This document shows positions 1-5,489 of a DNA stretch of 5,489 nt, one piece after another. The notes beneath the pieces are model-generated. The model was not told where the DNA came from. It did no database searches and saw only the letters and a program-made list of their open reading frames with translations. The position numbers were made by a program, and so were the translations under genes. The stretch comes from Candidatus Thiothrix singaporensis (GTDB lineage: Bacteria; Pseudomonadota; Gammaproteobacteria; Thiotrichales; Thiotrichaceae). How positions within the stretch are numbered: the stretch's first letter is position 1; each line of letters opens with the position of its first letter. The DNA lies in the NCBI GenBank assembly GCA_013693955.1, contig CP059265.1, positions 1,936,540 through 1,942,028 of the forward strand, given 5' to 3'.

Positions 1-1020
1 CGGCAATTCCTCCCACGGCTGTTCCACATCGAATTTGAAGTGATCCGCCAGCGAAGTCATCATCTGGAAGTAGTAGGCGTTGCGCCGGTCCCAGCCGCGC
101 ACCGCCCCGCCCGCAAGGCTTAAAGCCGGGTTGGTGATCACCCGCTGCGGGTCGAAGAATTGCTCCACGCCCAGCCCGTCGCAGGTCGGGCACGCCCCGG
201 CAGGCGCGTTGAAGGAAAACAGGCGCGGCTCCAGTTCCGGCAGCGACCAGCCGCAGTGCGGGCAAGCGTAGTTGGCGGAAAACACCATGTCCGTGCCGTC
301 GCCGTCCATCCATGCGACCGTGGCGAGGCCGTTGGCGAGTTTGAGCGCGGTTTCAAACGATTCCGCGAGGCGCAACTGCATGTCGTCACGCACCTTGAAA
401 CGGTCGATGACCACTTCGATGGTGTGTTTCTTGCGCAATTCCAGCGTAGGCGGCGCTTCCAGGTCATAGACTTCGCCATCCACCCGTACACGCAAATAGC
501 CTTGCGCCTTGAACGAGTCGAACAGCTGCACATGTTCGCCCTTGCGGTCGCGCACCACCGGGGCGAGCAGCATCAGCTTGCTGCCTTCCGGCAGGCCGAG
601 CACCTGGTCGACCATCTGGCTGACGGTCTGCACCTGCAAGTCGACGTGGTGGGTCGGGCAGCGTGGCACACCGGCGCGGGCGAACAGCAGGCGCAGGTAG
701 TCGTAAATCTCGGTGATGGTGCCAACGGTGGAACGCGGGTTGTGCGAGGTGGTTTTCTGCTCGATGGAAATCGCCGGGGACAGCCCCTCGATGTGGTCGA
801 TGTCCGGCTTGTCCATCATCGACAGGAACTGGCGGGCGTAGGCGGAAAGCGACTCCACGTAGCGCCGCTGCCCTTCCGCAAAGATCGTGTCGAACGCCAG
901 CGACGACTTGCCCGAACCCGACAGACCCGTGATCACGATCAGCTTGTCTCGCGGCAGGTCGACATCGATGTTTTTCAGGTTGTGGGTGCGTGCGCCGCGA
1001 ACGCGGATGAATTTGTCCAT
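1..1020 (-). CDS. uvrA: UvrA, excinuclease ABC subunit A (N-terminal 340 residues, cut by window edge)
   Basis: UvrA is the damage-sensing ATPase of nucleotide excision repair. It works as a dimer in the cytoplasm and loads UvrB onto distorted DNA. Reading from ATG at 1020, the protein starts [20 protein letters not shown] and stays open to base 1, giving 340 of the usual 940 or so residues. The first nucleotide-binding domain shows Walker A GLSGSGKS at residues 32-39, followed by the UvrA hallmark [20 protein letters not shown]. The UvrB-binding region follows, and a zinc module has cysteines at 253, 256, 277 and 280 (CPHC and CPTC), the same spacing as in E. coli UvrA. The ABC signature and second ATPase half lie outside the window. 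The start is fixed by alignment of the N-terminus with known UvrA; no Shine-Dalgarno is visible before it. Codons 33-94 are repeated at 1736-1920. Confidence 0.97.
   Translation of the reverse strand, partial: MDKFIRVRGARTHNLKNIDVDLPRDKLIVITGLSGSGKSSLAFDTIFAEGQRRYVESLSAYARQFLSMMDKPDIDHIEGLSPAISIEQKTTSHNPRSTVGTITEIYDYLRLLFARAGVPRCPTHHVDLQVQTVSQMVDQVLGLPEGSKLMLLAPVVRDRKGEHVQLFDSFKAQGYLRVRVDGEVYDLEAPPTLELRKKHTIEVVIDRFKVRDDMQLRLAESFETALKLANGLATVAWMDGDGTDMVFSANYACPHCGWSLPELEPRLFSFNAPAGACPTCDGLGVEQFFDPQRVITNPALSLAGGAVRGWDRRNAYYFQMMTSLADHFKFDVEQPWEELP
740..924. repeat. direct repeat, copy A (inside uvrA)
   Basis: This 185-bp stretch of the resident uvrA covers codons 33 to 94 (from LSGSGKSS to TTSH, plus bases at the edge) and recurs at 1736-1920 in the same orientation, 996 bp away. 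The copies differ at 742, 751, 775 and 901 only, so about 98 percent of positions match. Outside these limits the sequences stop matching abruptly. Confidence 0.95.
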
Positions 1021-1050
1021 GGGTGTGGGGGTGGTTATGGCAAAGGTCGG

Positions 1051-1059
1051 ATTCTAGCA
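1051..1059 (-). promoter_or_regulatory. probable extended -10 promoter element of uvrA
   Basis: On the minus strand the sequence TGCTAGAAT lies 30 bases before the uvrA ATG. It matches an extended -10 (TGn followed by TAGAAT, five of six bases of TATAAT). No good -35 is seen 16-18 bases further upstream, which fits an extended -10 promoter. The predicted leader would be about 24 nt and contains no Shine-Dalgarno. No complete LexA box (CTGT-N8-ACAG) is visible between uvrA and the upstream toxin remnant, so SOS control cannot be supported from this sequence. Confidence 0.4.
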
Positions 1060-1138
1060 GGTTTGCCCCGGAAATGAGGTATTCCCCCAGAGGCAAAATG
1101 GTTGCGGCCAGAGTACAGATTCTTCTAGGGAATGGTGA

Positions 1139-1423
1139 TCATGACTCACCGGCCATTTTTAGCGCTTCAGCCAACAAAGCCATCGCTTCCAACTCGCCTT
1201 TTCCCATACCGGGCGCAGCGATAACCAGTTCATGCAGATCAGTATCCGTGACCTTATCAGCGAGATACTGCTTCAGCTTTTCTGCCTGCGGTTTATCTGC
1301 TGCACTGGCTTCATCAAAAACCGCGCGGGGAACCAATAACTGCTGAAACAGAGTGTCCAGCCAGTGCAGCCCATCACAGGTTGAAATAGCTATCAGCGCG
1401 GAAGTGTCGGCAATAATCAACAT
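1139..1423 (-). pseudogene. truncated PIN-domain toxin (DUF3368-like), partner of the UPF0175 antitoxin
   Basis: The 94-residue product starts MLIIADTSALIAI, the first strand of a PIN-type RNase with the metal-binding Asp at residue 6. It continues with LVPRAVFDEAS (Glu 38) and GMGKGELEAMAL (Glu 77), which match the DUF3368 class of PIN toxins usually paired with UPF0175 proteins. Family members usually run to roughly 150 residues. Here the reading ends KMAGES-stop just after the GE-x-EA helix, so the strand carrying the last acidic residues and the GT-x-G region are missing. No continuation is visible in the 118 bases before uvrA. The ATG directly follows the TAA of the antitoxin's restored frame (TAAATG), so the two genes were translationally coupled. 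The remnant is probably inactive. A short variant family is possible but less likely given the frameshift in its partner. Confidence 0.75.
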
Positions 1424-1671
1424 TTAGTGCAGTAACCCTTCCAGTTCGGCGTGGAGGTCTTCAGGGGAATAATTGACCGTAGGAATACCGTGTTTTTGCA
1501 GGTGGCCATGAACTCGTAGCGGTCAATGCCAGCCAGTTCAGTAGCGGCACCTGCTGATAACTTGCCTACCTGAAACATCGCCAACGCTGCATATAACTTC
1601 AGGGTATTGCCAATTTCACGCGGGCTTTGTTCCAGTGAAAACAATTCCGGAATGTCGAGTGTTACTTGCAT
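1424..1671 (-). pseudogene. UPF0175 family antitoxin, frameshifted
   Basis: From ATG at 1671 the product begins MQVTLDIPELFSLEQSPREI and continues through a helical region (AMFQVGKLSAGAATELAGIDRYEF), the typical UPF0175 pattern. These are small antitoxins that pair with PIN toxins. After residue 58 (ATC) the frame runs into non-family sequence and ends at 1417, inside the toxin gene. Adding one A to the run of five A's at 1493-1497 restores a family-like tail (HGIPTVNYSPEDL, then ELEGLLH) and a TAA at 1424-1426 that abuts the toxin ATG. The restored protein would be 82 residues, normal for the family. ATG 1671 is preferred over ATG 1695 because a strong AAGGAGA precedes it. The single-base loss could be a real mutation, a homopolymer sequencing error or a frameshift site. 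The truncated toxin downstream favours real decay. Confidence 0.8.
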
Positions 1672-1676
1672 GACAG

Positions 1677-1683
1677 TCTCCTT
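1677..1683 (-). promoter_or_regulatory. Shine-Dalgarno of the UPF0175 antitoxin
   Basis: AAGGAGA on the minus strand ends five bases before ATG 1671. This decides the antitoxin start, because the longer reading from ATG 1695 would place this site inside the coding region. Confidence 0.7.
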
Positions 1684-1690
1684 GCTCGAA

Positions 1691-1717
1691 AGCATTTTGA
1701 TAGCTTGAGCATAGCAT
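1691..1717 (-). promoter_or_regulatory. possible operator region of the decayed toxin-antitoxin pair (three ATGCT repeats)
   Basis: The minus strand upstream of the antitoxin carries ATGCT three times (1713-1717, 1708-1712, 1691-1695). The first two are in tandem and are followed by the imperfect inverted motif GCTCAAGC. Toxin-antitoxin operons are often autoregulated through such short repeats near their promoter. A CATAAT at 1716-1721 could serve as a -10, but no convincing -35 is seen. This is a suggestion from position and repetition only. Confidence 0.22.
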
Positions 1718-1735
1718 TATGGCTTTCAACATGTT

Positions 1736-1920
1736 TTATGCGAGGTTGTTTTCTGCTCGATGGAAATCGCTGGGGACAGCCCCTCGATGTGGTCGATGTC
1801 CGGCTTGTCCATCATCGACAGGAACTGGCGGGCGTAGGCGGAAAGCGACTCCACGTAGCGCCGCTGCCCTTCCGCAAAGATCGTGTCGAACGCCAGAGAC
1901 GACTTGCCCGAACCCGACAG
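1736..1920 (-). pseudogene. uvrA fragment, direct repeat copy B
   Basis: This is a second copy of uvrA codons 33-94, without the first 32 codons, the promoter or anything past codon 94. In the uvrA frame it is fully open and encodes the same residues as the resident gene from LSGSGKSS through [19 protein letters not shown] to EQKTTSH. It then reads three foreign residues (KTC) and hits a TGA at 1726-1728. The four differences from copy A are codon 40 TCG/TCT, codon 82 CCG/CCA, codon 90 ACC/ACA and codon 93 CAC/CAT. All are silent third-position changes. It has no start codon and the Walker A motif is cut, so it cannot make a working protein. It sits between the decayed minus-strand toxin-antitoxin pair and the plus-strand PIN cassette. 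Confidence 0.93.
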
Positions 1921-2013
1921 GCTGTGATGATGAAGATGTCGGGCATGGTTGTACCGGTTTTATCCTGTTTTTGTTACCATCGCCATGATAGTTCAGCGAT
2001 ACTTAAAATACAC

Positions 2014-2484
2014 ATGAAAGCCGTTGTTTACATTGAATCCTCCGTCATCAGCTATCTGACCGCCCGCCCCAGCCGCGATGTGGTGACGGCTGCACGGCAA
2101 GCCATCACTTCGGAATGGTGGGATAACCACAGGCAACGTTATGAGCTGTATATTTCGGCTTTGGTAGAGGAAGAAATTACTTCTGGCGACGCAACCGCAG
2201 CACAACGGCGGATTGAAGCCGTAGTTGATATTCCCAGTTTGGGCATCACGCCGGAGGCGCAGGAACTGGCTCAGGTGTTACTGGATGGTAAAGGTGTTCC
2301 GGCAAATAGCGTGGAAGATGCGCTTCATATCGGCATTGCTGCAACACAAGGGGCTGAATTTTTGCTGACGTGGAATTTCAAACACATCAACAATGCCGAA
2401 ACGAAAGCCTTGATTGAAAAACTGGTTGAGGATCAAGGGTATCTCTGCCCGATCCTGTGTTCCCCTGAAGAATTGGGAGGTTAA
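2014..2484 (+). CDS. PIN-domain protein, VapC-like toxin candidate
   Basis: The 156-residue protein matches PIN-fold proteins annotated as VapC-family type II toxins, which are metal-dependent RNases. Visible landmarks are the first strand VVYIESSVISYLTARPSRD (residues 4-22), the WW pair in SEWWDNHR, an acidic helix VEEEI (51-55), EDALHIGIAA (101-110, Asp 102) and LLTWNFKHINNAE (117-129), ending in CSPEELGG. The usual first Asp is Glu 8, and the last acidic position appears as Asn in TWN. Both look like features of this subfamily rather than damage. ATG 2014 is chosen because the protein then begins with the first PIN strand. In-frame upstream Met codons lie in leader sequence. No clear Shine-Dalgarno is seen. 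It heads a three-gene plus-strand cassette, with the next gene three bases after its stop. No classical VapB-type antitoxin lies upstream. Toxicity and target are inferred, not shown. Confidence 0.85.
   Translation: MKAVVYIESSVISYLTARPSRDVVTAARQAITSEWWDNHRQRYELYISALVEEEITSGDATAAQRRIEAVVDIPSLGITPEAQELAQVLLDGKGVPANSVEDALHIGIAATQGAEFLLTWNFKHINNAETKALIEKLVEDQGYLCPILCSPEELGG
2475..2480 (+). promoter_or_regulatory. Shine-Dalgarno of the 60-residue partner gene
   Basis: GGGAGG lies inside the last codons of the PIN gene, seven bases before ATG 2488. The spacing favours ATG 2488 over the adjacent ATG 2491. Confidence 0.65.
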
Positions 2485-2487
2485 GCT

Positions 2488-2670
2488 ATGATGGACGATC
2501 CCATAGTTGAAGAAGTACGCAAACACCGGCAAGCTCATGCCGCCAAATACAACAATGACCTGAAAGCCATCTGCGAAGCATTGAAAATTCGTGAGCAGCA
2601 GTCCAGCCGCAAGGTTGTTAACCGTGCCCCTCGTTTGCTGCTGAAAAAGTCAGCTAAGATCGCCATATGA
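2488..2670 (+). CDS. small protein next to PIN gene, candidate antitoxin or accessory
   Basis: The 60-residue protein begins MMDDPIVEEVRKHRQAHAAK, continues with a predicted helical stretch (YNNDLKAICEALKIREQQS) and ends in a basic tail (SRKVVNRAPRLLLKKSAK). Small proteins with the DPIVEEVR start and a D-x-x-AI-x-x-x-LK core occur commonly beside PIN toxins and in other toxin-antitoxin settings, where they are usually annotated as hypothetical. The tail here seems longer than I would expect from the usual form. It starts three bases after the PIN stop behind a strong ribosome site and overlaps the next gene by ATGA, so the three are surely co-transcribed. The position suggests it neutralises the PIN protein, but no known DNA-binding fold is recognisable, so the role is open. 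Confidence 0.75.
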   Translation: MMDDPIVEEVRKHRQAHAAKYNNDLKAICEALKIREQQSSRKVVNRAPRLLLKKSAKIAI

Positions 2671-2939
2671 AACACAGCGATTTCCAGATAGGTACAGAGT
2701 TTTTCACTGCATCGGGCAAGTGGCGTTGCACAGACGTCGGTAGCCGGGTGATTGTGGCTATTTCACTGGAGCCGAAGGAAATGGTGCGTCTCTCGACTGA
2801 CCCATCGGGCAAACAGGTGAAGGAAACCTTCATCAGTGATGATCCACGCGATCTGAACGGGTCACCTTATGGCGTGGCTGAATACGTGTTTGACGAGTGC
2901 GATCTGGAGGGATGTTCCATTTGTGATCTGTTCAGTTGA
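2667..2939 (+). CDS. hypothetical 90-residue protein of the PIN cassette
   Basis: The protein begins MKHSDFQIGTEFFTASGKWRC, followed by TDVGSRVIVAISL, and ends with an acidic, cysteine-containing tail (VFDECDLEGCSICDLFS). The pattern of short strands with G-K-W-R-C-T-D-V-G and V-F-D-E-x-D-x-E-G-C recalls a widespread family of small uncharacterised bacterial proteins. I know no function for it. The ATG overlaps the stop of the 60-residue gene (ATGA), so translation is coupled and no separate ribosome site is needed. Cysteines at about residues 20, 77, 82 and 85 could bind a metal, but this is only a possibility. There are no membrane segments or signal peptide. The gene ends 34 bases before the convergent stop of the ABC transporter. 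Confidence 0.78.
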   Translation: MKHSDFQIGTEFFTASGKWRCTDVGSRVIVAISLEPKEMVRLSTDPSGKQVKETFISDDPRDLNGSPYGVAEYVFDECDLEGCSICDLFS

Positions 2940-2973
2940 CGTCCATCAGCCACTTTCCAATTGGGTGGAATGA

Positions 2974-4719
2974 CTAAGCATCCGTCAGCAGGAATTCGCC
3001 GCTCTGGTGCCGCCACATTTCGGCATAGCGGCCATTGAGCGCCAGCAATTCAGGGTGGGAACCCTGTTCGATAATCCGCCCGTTTTCCAGCACCACAATC
3101 CTGTCCATACGCAGGATGGTGGCCAGCCGGTGCGCAATGACAAGCGCTGTCTTGTGTGCAATCAGTTCGAAAATGGCGCTCTGGATTTGCTGCTCAGTGA
3201 GTGAATCCAGTGCGCTAGTGGCTTCGTCCAGCACCACGATGGGCGCATCGTCCAGAAAGGCGCGCGCAATCGCCACCCGCTGCTTTTCCCCGCCGGAGAG
3301 CTTCACGCCGCGTTCGCCGACCAGGGTGTCAAAGTCCTGCGGCAGTTTGCGGACAAACTCCAGCGCCTGCGCCTTGCGGGCGACTTCATGCAGTTGCGCA
3401 TCGCTGGCTGGTTTGCCCAGCAGGATATTGTCGCGGATGCTGCGGTGGAACAGTTCCGGCTGTTGCGGCACCAGTGACAGTTGTGAACGCAGCGATTCCA
3501 GGGTGAAATCCTGCGCATCGACGCCATCGAGCAGGATTCTGCCCTGTTGCGGCTCAACAAAGCGGAACAGCAGTTTGGTCAGCGAGGTTTTGCCGGAGCC
3601 GGAATGCCCGACCAGCGCCACCTTCTCGCCCGGCCTGACATGCAGGTTGAAGTTGTTGAACAGCCCAGTTTCACCGTATGCAAAGCCAATATTTTCGAAC
3701 CGGATGTCGCCACGGCTGATGACATGCGGCTGCGCGCCGGGATTGTCCTGTTCCACATCCGCCTGCCGGAACACATCCGCCATTTCGCGCGCATCCGCCA
3801 GCACGGTGAAAAAGCGGCGGAAATCGCGCCCGAAATCCCACAAACGCCGGATCAACAGCAACAAGATGCTCTGGAACAGCACGAATTCGCCAATCTGGAA
3901 ATTGCCCGATTCCCATTTGCGGATCATCAGGTAAACCAGCAACAACTCAATCCCGGATGCCAGCAGCCCCTGCACGGCGAAGGAAACGAACATCAGCAGC
4001 CACGCCACATTGCGCCGCTGGTAGGATTCATCGGCGATGGCGCTGATATTGCTGCGTTCCTGCTGTTCCAGCGCGAAGCTTTTGACGATGGAAATATTGG
4101 CGATGCCATCCGAATAAGCGCCGCCGAGTTTCGAATCCAGCGCCGCCACGCGGGTGTCGAATTTCAGTTTCCACACCAGATAGCCCGCGCTCCAGCCGAT
4201 AAAAATGATCACCCAGATCAGGAAATACAGGGCGAAGCGCGGCTGCTGCTGGTAGAAAATGATGAAGGCGAGGGCGATCTGCAACAGGCTGCCGTAAAAC
4301 TGGAAAATCAGCCAGTCGATGACGGTTTCGAACGCCTTGATGAAACGGTTGGCCTGCTTGACCAGGCTGCCCGCGAAATTGTTCTCGAAAAAGTGGTAAC
4401 GCTGCCGCACCAGCACTTCGAAGCAGCGTTTGTCGAGCAGGTTCAGACCCCAACTCTGGAACATGATCATGCCCAGCTCCAGCGCCCGCCAACTCAGCCA
4501 AATGCCGACGTACATCAACCCGATCCAACCCAGGCTGTGCAGCAACTGTTGTGCGGTTTCCGGGGCATAAGGCTGCGCCAGCCCGTTGGCGATGTCCTTG
4601 TAGAACAGCGGCACGGCGACATCCAGCCCGACGCCGCCGCTGATGCCCAGCATGACAACCAGAAACCAGCCCCATTTCTGGCGGATGATGGCGCTGTATT
4701 CACGAAAGATGATGTCCAT
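2974..4719 (-). CDS. ABC transporter, fused permease and ATP-binding protein (exporter half-transporter)
   Basis: The 581-residue inner-membrane protein has the type I exporter layout of MsbA-like transporters, and a homodimer is expected. The membrane domain covers roughly residues 15-310 with hydrophobic segments near 17-40, 62-85, 140-158, 163-183, 240-268 and 277-292. The ATPase domain starts near 338 and is complete: Tyr 348 in the A-loop, Walker A GHSGSGKT at 371-378, Q-loop Gln 419 in LVPQQPELF, signature LSGGE at 474-478, Walker B IVVLDE at 494-499 with catalytic Glu 499, D-loop SALD, and His 530 in the H-loop IAHR. The substrate cannot be read from the sequence; lipids, peptides or drugs are all possible. 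ATG 4719 (MDIIFREYS) is chosen because the longer open frame to 4884 would overlap the flavoprotein gene and looks non-coding. No Shine-Dalgarno precedes it. It lies 38 nt after the flavoprotein stop and is probably co-transcribed. Confidence 0.94.
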   Translation of the reverse strand: MDIIFREYSAIIRQKWGWFLVVMLGISGGVGLDVAVPLFYKDIANGLAQPYAPETAQQLLHSLGWIGLMYVGIWLSWRALELGMIMFQSWGLNLLDKRCFEVLVRQRYHFFENNFAGSLVKQANRFIKAFETVIDWLIFQFYGSLLQIALAFIIFYQQQPRFALYFLIWVIIFIGWSAGYLVWKLKFDTRVAALDSKLGGAYSDGIANISIVKSFALEQQERSNISAIADESYQRRNVAWLLMFVSFAVQGLLASGIELLLVYLMIRKWESGNFQIGEFVLFQSILLLLIRRLWDFGRDFRRFFTVLADAREMADVFRQADVEQDNPGAQPHVISRGDIRFENIGFAYGETGLFNNFNLHVRPGEKVALVGHSGSGKTSLTKLLFRFVEPQQGRILLDGVDAQDFTLESLRSQLSLVPQQPELFHRSIRDNILLGKPASDAQLHEVARKAQALEFVRKLPQDFDTLVGERGVKLSGGEKQRVAIARAFLDDAPIVVLDEATSALDSLTEQQIQSAIFELIAHKTALVIAHRLATILRMDRIVVLENGRIIEQGSHPELLALNGRYAEMWRHQSGEFLLTDA

Positions 4720-4757
4720 GCGCGCATGGTAACAGAGGAGGGGAAATCCTGCCGCTG

Positions 4758-5489
4758 TCAGGCAGTGGTTTGAGTTTGCAGCCAGCGGATGGCACCTTGT
4801 CCGGCGTGCCGTCCGGTTGCAAAACAGGCGGTCAGCAGGTAGCCGCCGGTAGGGGCTTCCCAGTCGAGCATTTCGCCCGCGCAAAAGACGCCGGGAAGCT
4901 GGCGCAGCATCAGGTTCCCATCCAGGCCTTCAAACAGCGCGCCGCCAGCCGTGCTGATCGCTTCGTCGATGGGGGCGGTGGCGGTCACGGTGACAGGAAT
5001 GGCTTTCAGGGCGGACGCCAGCCGGGAACAGTCCGCCCCGTGCGTCTTGCCCTGCGTTTCAAACAACAAGGTGGTTTTTGCCCCATCCAGTTTGAAACGG
5101 CTTTTCAGGAACGCGCCTAACGTCTTGCTGGCAGGCTTTTGGCGCAGGGCGGATTCGATTTGCGCATGGGTGTGGTTCGGCAGCAGATCCAGATGAAAGG
5201 TTGCGCTTCCACAGGATTGGATCAGGTCGCGCAGGCGGGCGGAGAAGGCGTAAATCAGGCTACCTTCCACCCCGCGTTCCGTCAGGATCATTTCGCCCAT
5301 GCGGGCTTCGGTCTGGCCGTTCTGGTCGGTGAGGCTGAGGGTGACGGATTTCAGCGGGGAACCGGCGAAACGGCTGCGCAGGTGTTCGCTCCAGTTGCAC
5401 AGAAAGCCACAGTTGGCGGGTTGCAAGGGCGCGACCGGGACGCCTTTGTCCGCCAACAGCGTCACCCAGGCACCGTCGCTGCCGAGTTT
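4758..5489 (-). CDS. flavoprotein of the HI0933/YhiN family (PP_4765-like), C-terminal part, cut by window edge
   Basis: The frame is open from the right edge, and 243 residues plus a stop are visible. It enters with KLGSDGAW followed by LLADKGVPVAPLQPANCGF, the conserved middle of FAD-binding oxidoreductases of the HI0933 class. The C-terminus carries the FAD-contacting motif GVFCAGEMLDWEAPTGGY (about residues 200-217 of the visible part), then LLTACFATGRHAGQGA. The N-terminal Rossmann dinucleotide-binding motif must lie outside the window, since the family is about 400 residues long. A GTG at 5465 is internal and is not the start. The reaction is unknown for this family; it is predicted to be an NAD(P)/FAD-dependent cytoplasmic oxidoreductase. 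The ABC exporter follows 38 nt downstream on the same strand, with only a weak five-pair hairpin around the stop codon. Confidence 0.9.
   Translation of the reverse strand, partial: KLGSDGAWVTLLADKGVPVAPLQPANCGFLCNWSEHLRSRFAGSPLKSVTLSLTDQNGQTEARMGEMILTERGVEGSLIYAFSARLRDLIQSCGSATFHLDLLPNHTHAQIESALRQKPASKTLGAFLKSRFKLDGAKTTLLFETQGKTHGADCSRLASALKAIPVTVTATAPIDEAISTAGGALFEGLDGNLMLRQLPGVFCAGEMLDWEAPTGGYLLTACFATGRHAGQGAIRWLQTQTTA

Larger units (their letters stand above)
1672..2013. other. gene-free stretch between the two divergent toxin-antitoxin loci
   Basis: These 342 bases hold the antitoxin leader (1672-1735), the uvrA fragment (1736-1920) and a 93-base AT-richer leader of the PIN cassette (1921-2013). 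An open plus-strand frame runs through the whole stretch into the PIN gene. Its first part is only the antisense of the antitoxin and the uvrA fragment, so it is not taken as coding. The leader has AT-rich stretches (GGTTTTATCCTG, TACTTAAAATAC) but no -35/-10 pair that I would call. No terminator-like hairpin with a T run is seen. Confidence 0.6.

Noticed and set aside
160..1077. Long plus-strand open frame (305 residues) opposite uvrA
   Set aside because: It is antisense to a clear UvrA reading, in GC-rich DNA that leaves such frames open; the product resembles no protein family I know and has no ribosome site.
1081..1140. LexA (SOS) box upstream of uvrA
   Set aside because: A CTGT is present on the minus strand, but the matching ACAG half is absent at the required spacing.
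1666..2013. N-terminal extension of the PIN gene through the uvrA fragment
   Set aside because: The extended part is the antisense of the antitoxin 5' end and of the uvrA fragment. The PIN fold begins at ATG 2014.
2950..2968. Hairpin between the convergent 90-residue gene and ABC transporter as a terminator
   Set aside because: Only CCAC/GTGG pair around an 11-base loop, with no T run on either strand.
4749..4765. Hairpin around the flavoprotein stop codon as a terminator
   Set aside because: The stem is only five base pairs (CTGCC/GGCAG) with a seven-base loop and no T run, too weak to call.
3547..4773. 408-residue plus-strand open frame opposite the ABC transporter
   Set aside because: It mirrors the transporter gene. 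The Gln- and His-rich translation is typical of an antisense shadow, while the minus strand has every ABC motif.
4720..4884. 55-residue upstream extension of the ABC transporter
   Set aside because: It overlaps the flavoprotein coding sequence in another frame and is rich in Arg and Cys with no transporter-like sequence. MDIIFREYS is a natural N-terminus.

Overview
The window looks like a proteobacterial chromosome, most likely gammaproteobacterial. The UvrA and ABC exporter sequences are close to gammaproteobacterial forms, and the housekeeping genes are visibly GC-rich. A Thiothrix-like sulfur bacterium would fit the mix of toxin-antitoxin remnants, but that is only a guess. Two housekeeping blocks flank a small accessory island of about 1.9 kb.

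Left block (1-1020, minus): the first 340 residues of the excinuclease subunit UvrA, running off the left edge. It has a probable extended -10 promoter just upstream and no visible Shine-Dalgarno. Right block (2974-5489, minus): the C-terminal part of an HI0933/YhiN-type flavoprotein (PP_4765-like), running off the right edge, followed 38 nt later by a complete 581-residue ABC exporter half-transporter.

Island (about 1021-2973): next to uvrA is a decayed type II toxin-antitoxin pair on the minus strand. Its UPF0175 antitoxin has a one-base frameshift in an A run, and its PIN (DUF3368-like) toxin is truncated before the last conserved acidic strand. Then comes a 185-bp second copy of uvrA codons 33 to 94, in the same orientation as the resident gene. 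It differs at four bases, all synonymous third positions. After it, on the plus strand, is a compact three-gene cassette: a PIN-domain toxin-like protein, a 60-residue partner beginning DDPIVEEVRK, and a 90-residue uncharacterised protein coupled to it by an ATGA overlap.

The most notable feature is the uvrA scar. Two direct repeats 996 bp apart bracket the uvrA 5' end, its promoter and the decayed pair. The substitution pattern suggests the second copy diverged while it was part of a working uvrA, so it was probably imported with the island DNA rather than copied locally and left to decay. I see no transposase, integrase, CRISPR array, tRNA or rRNA.
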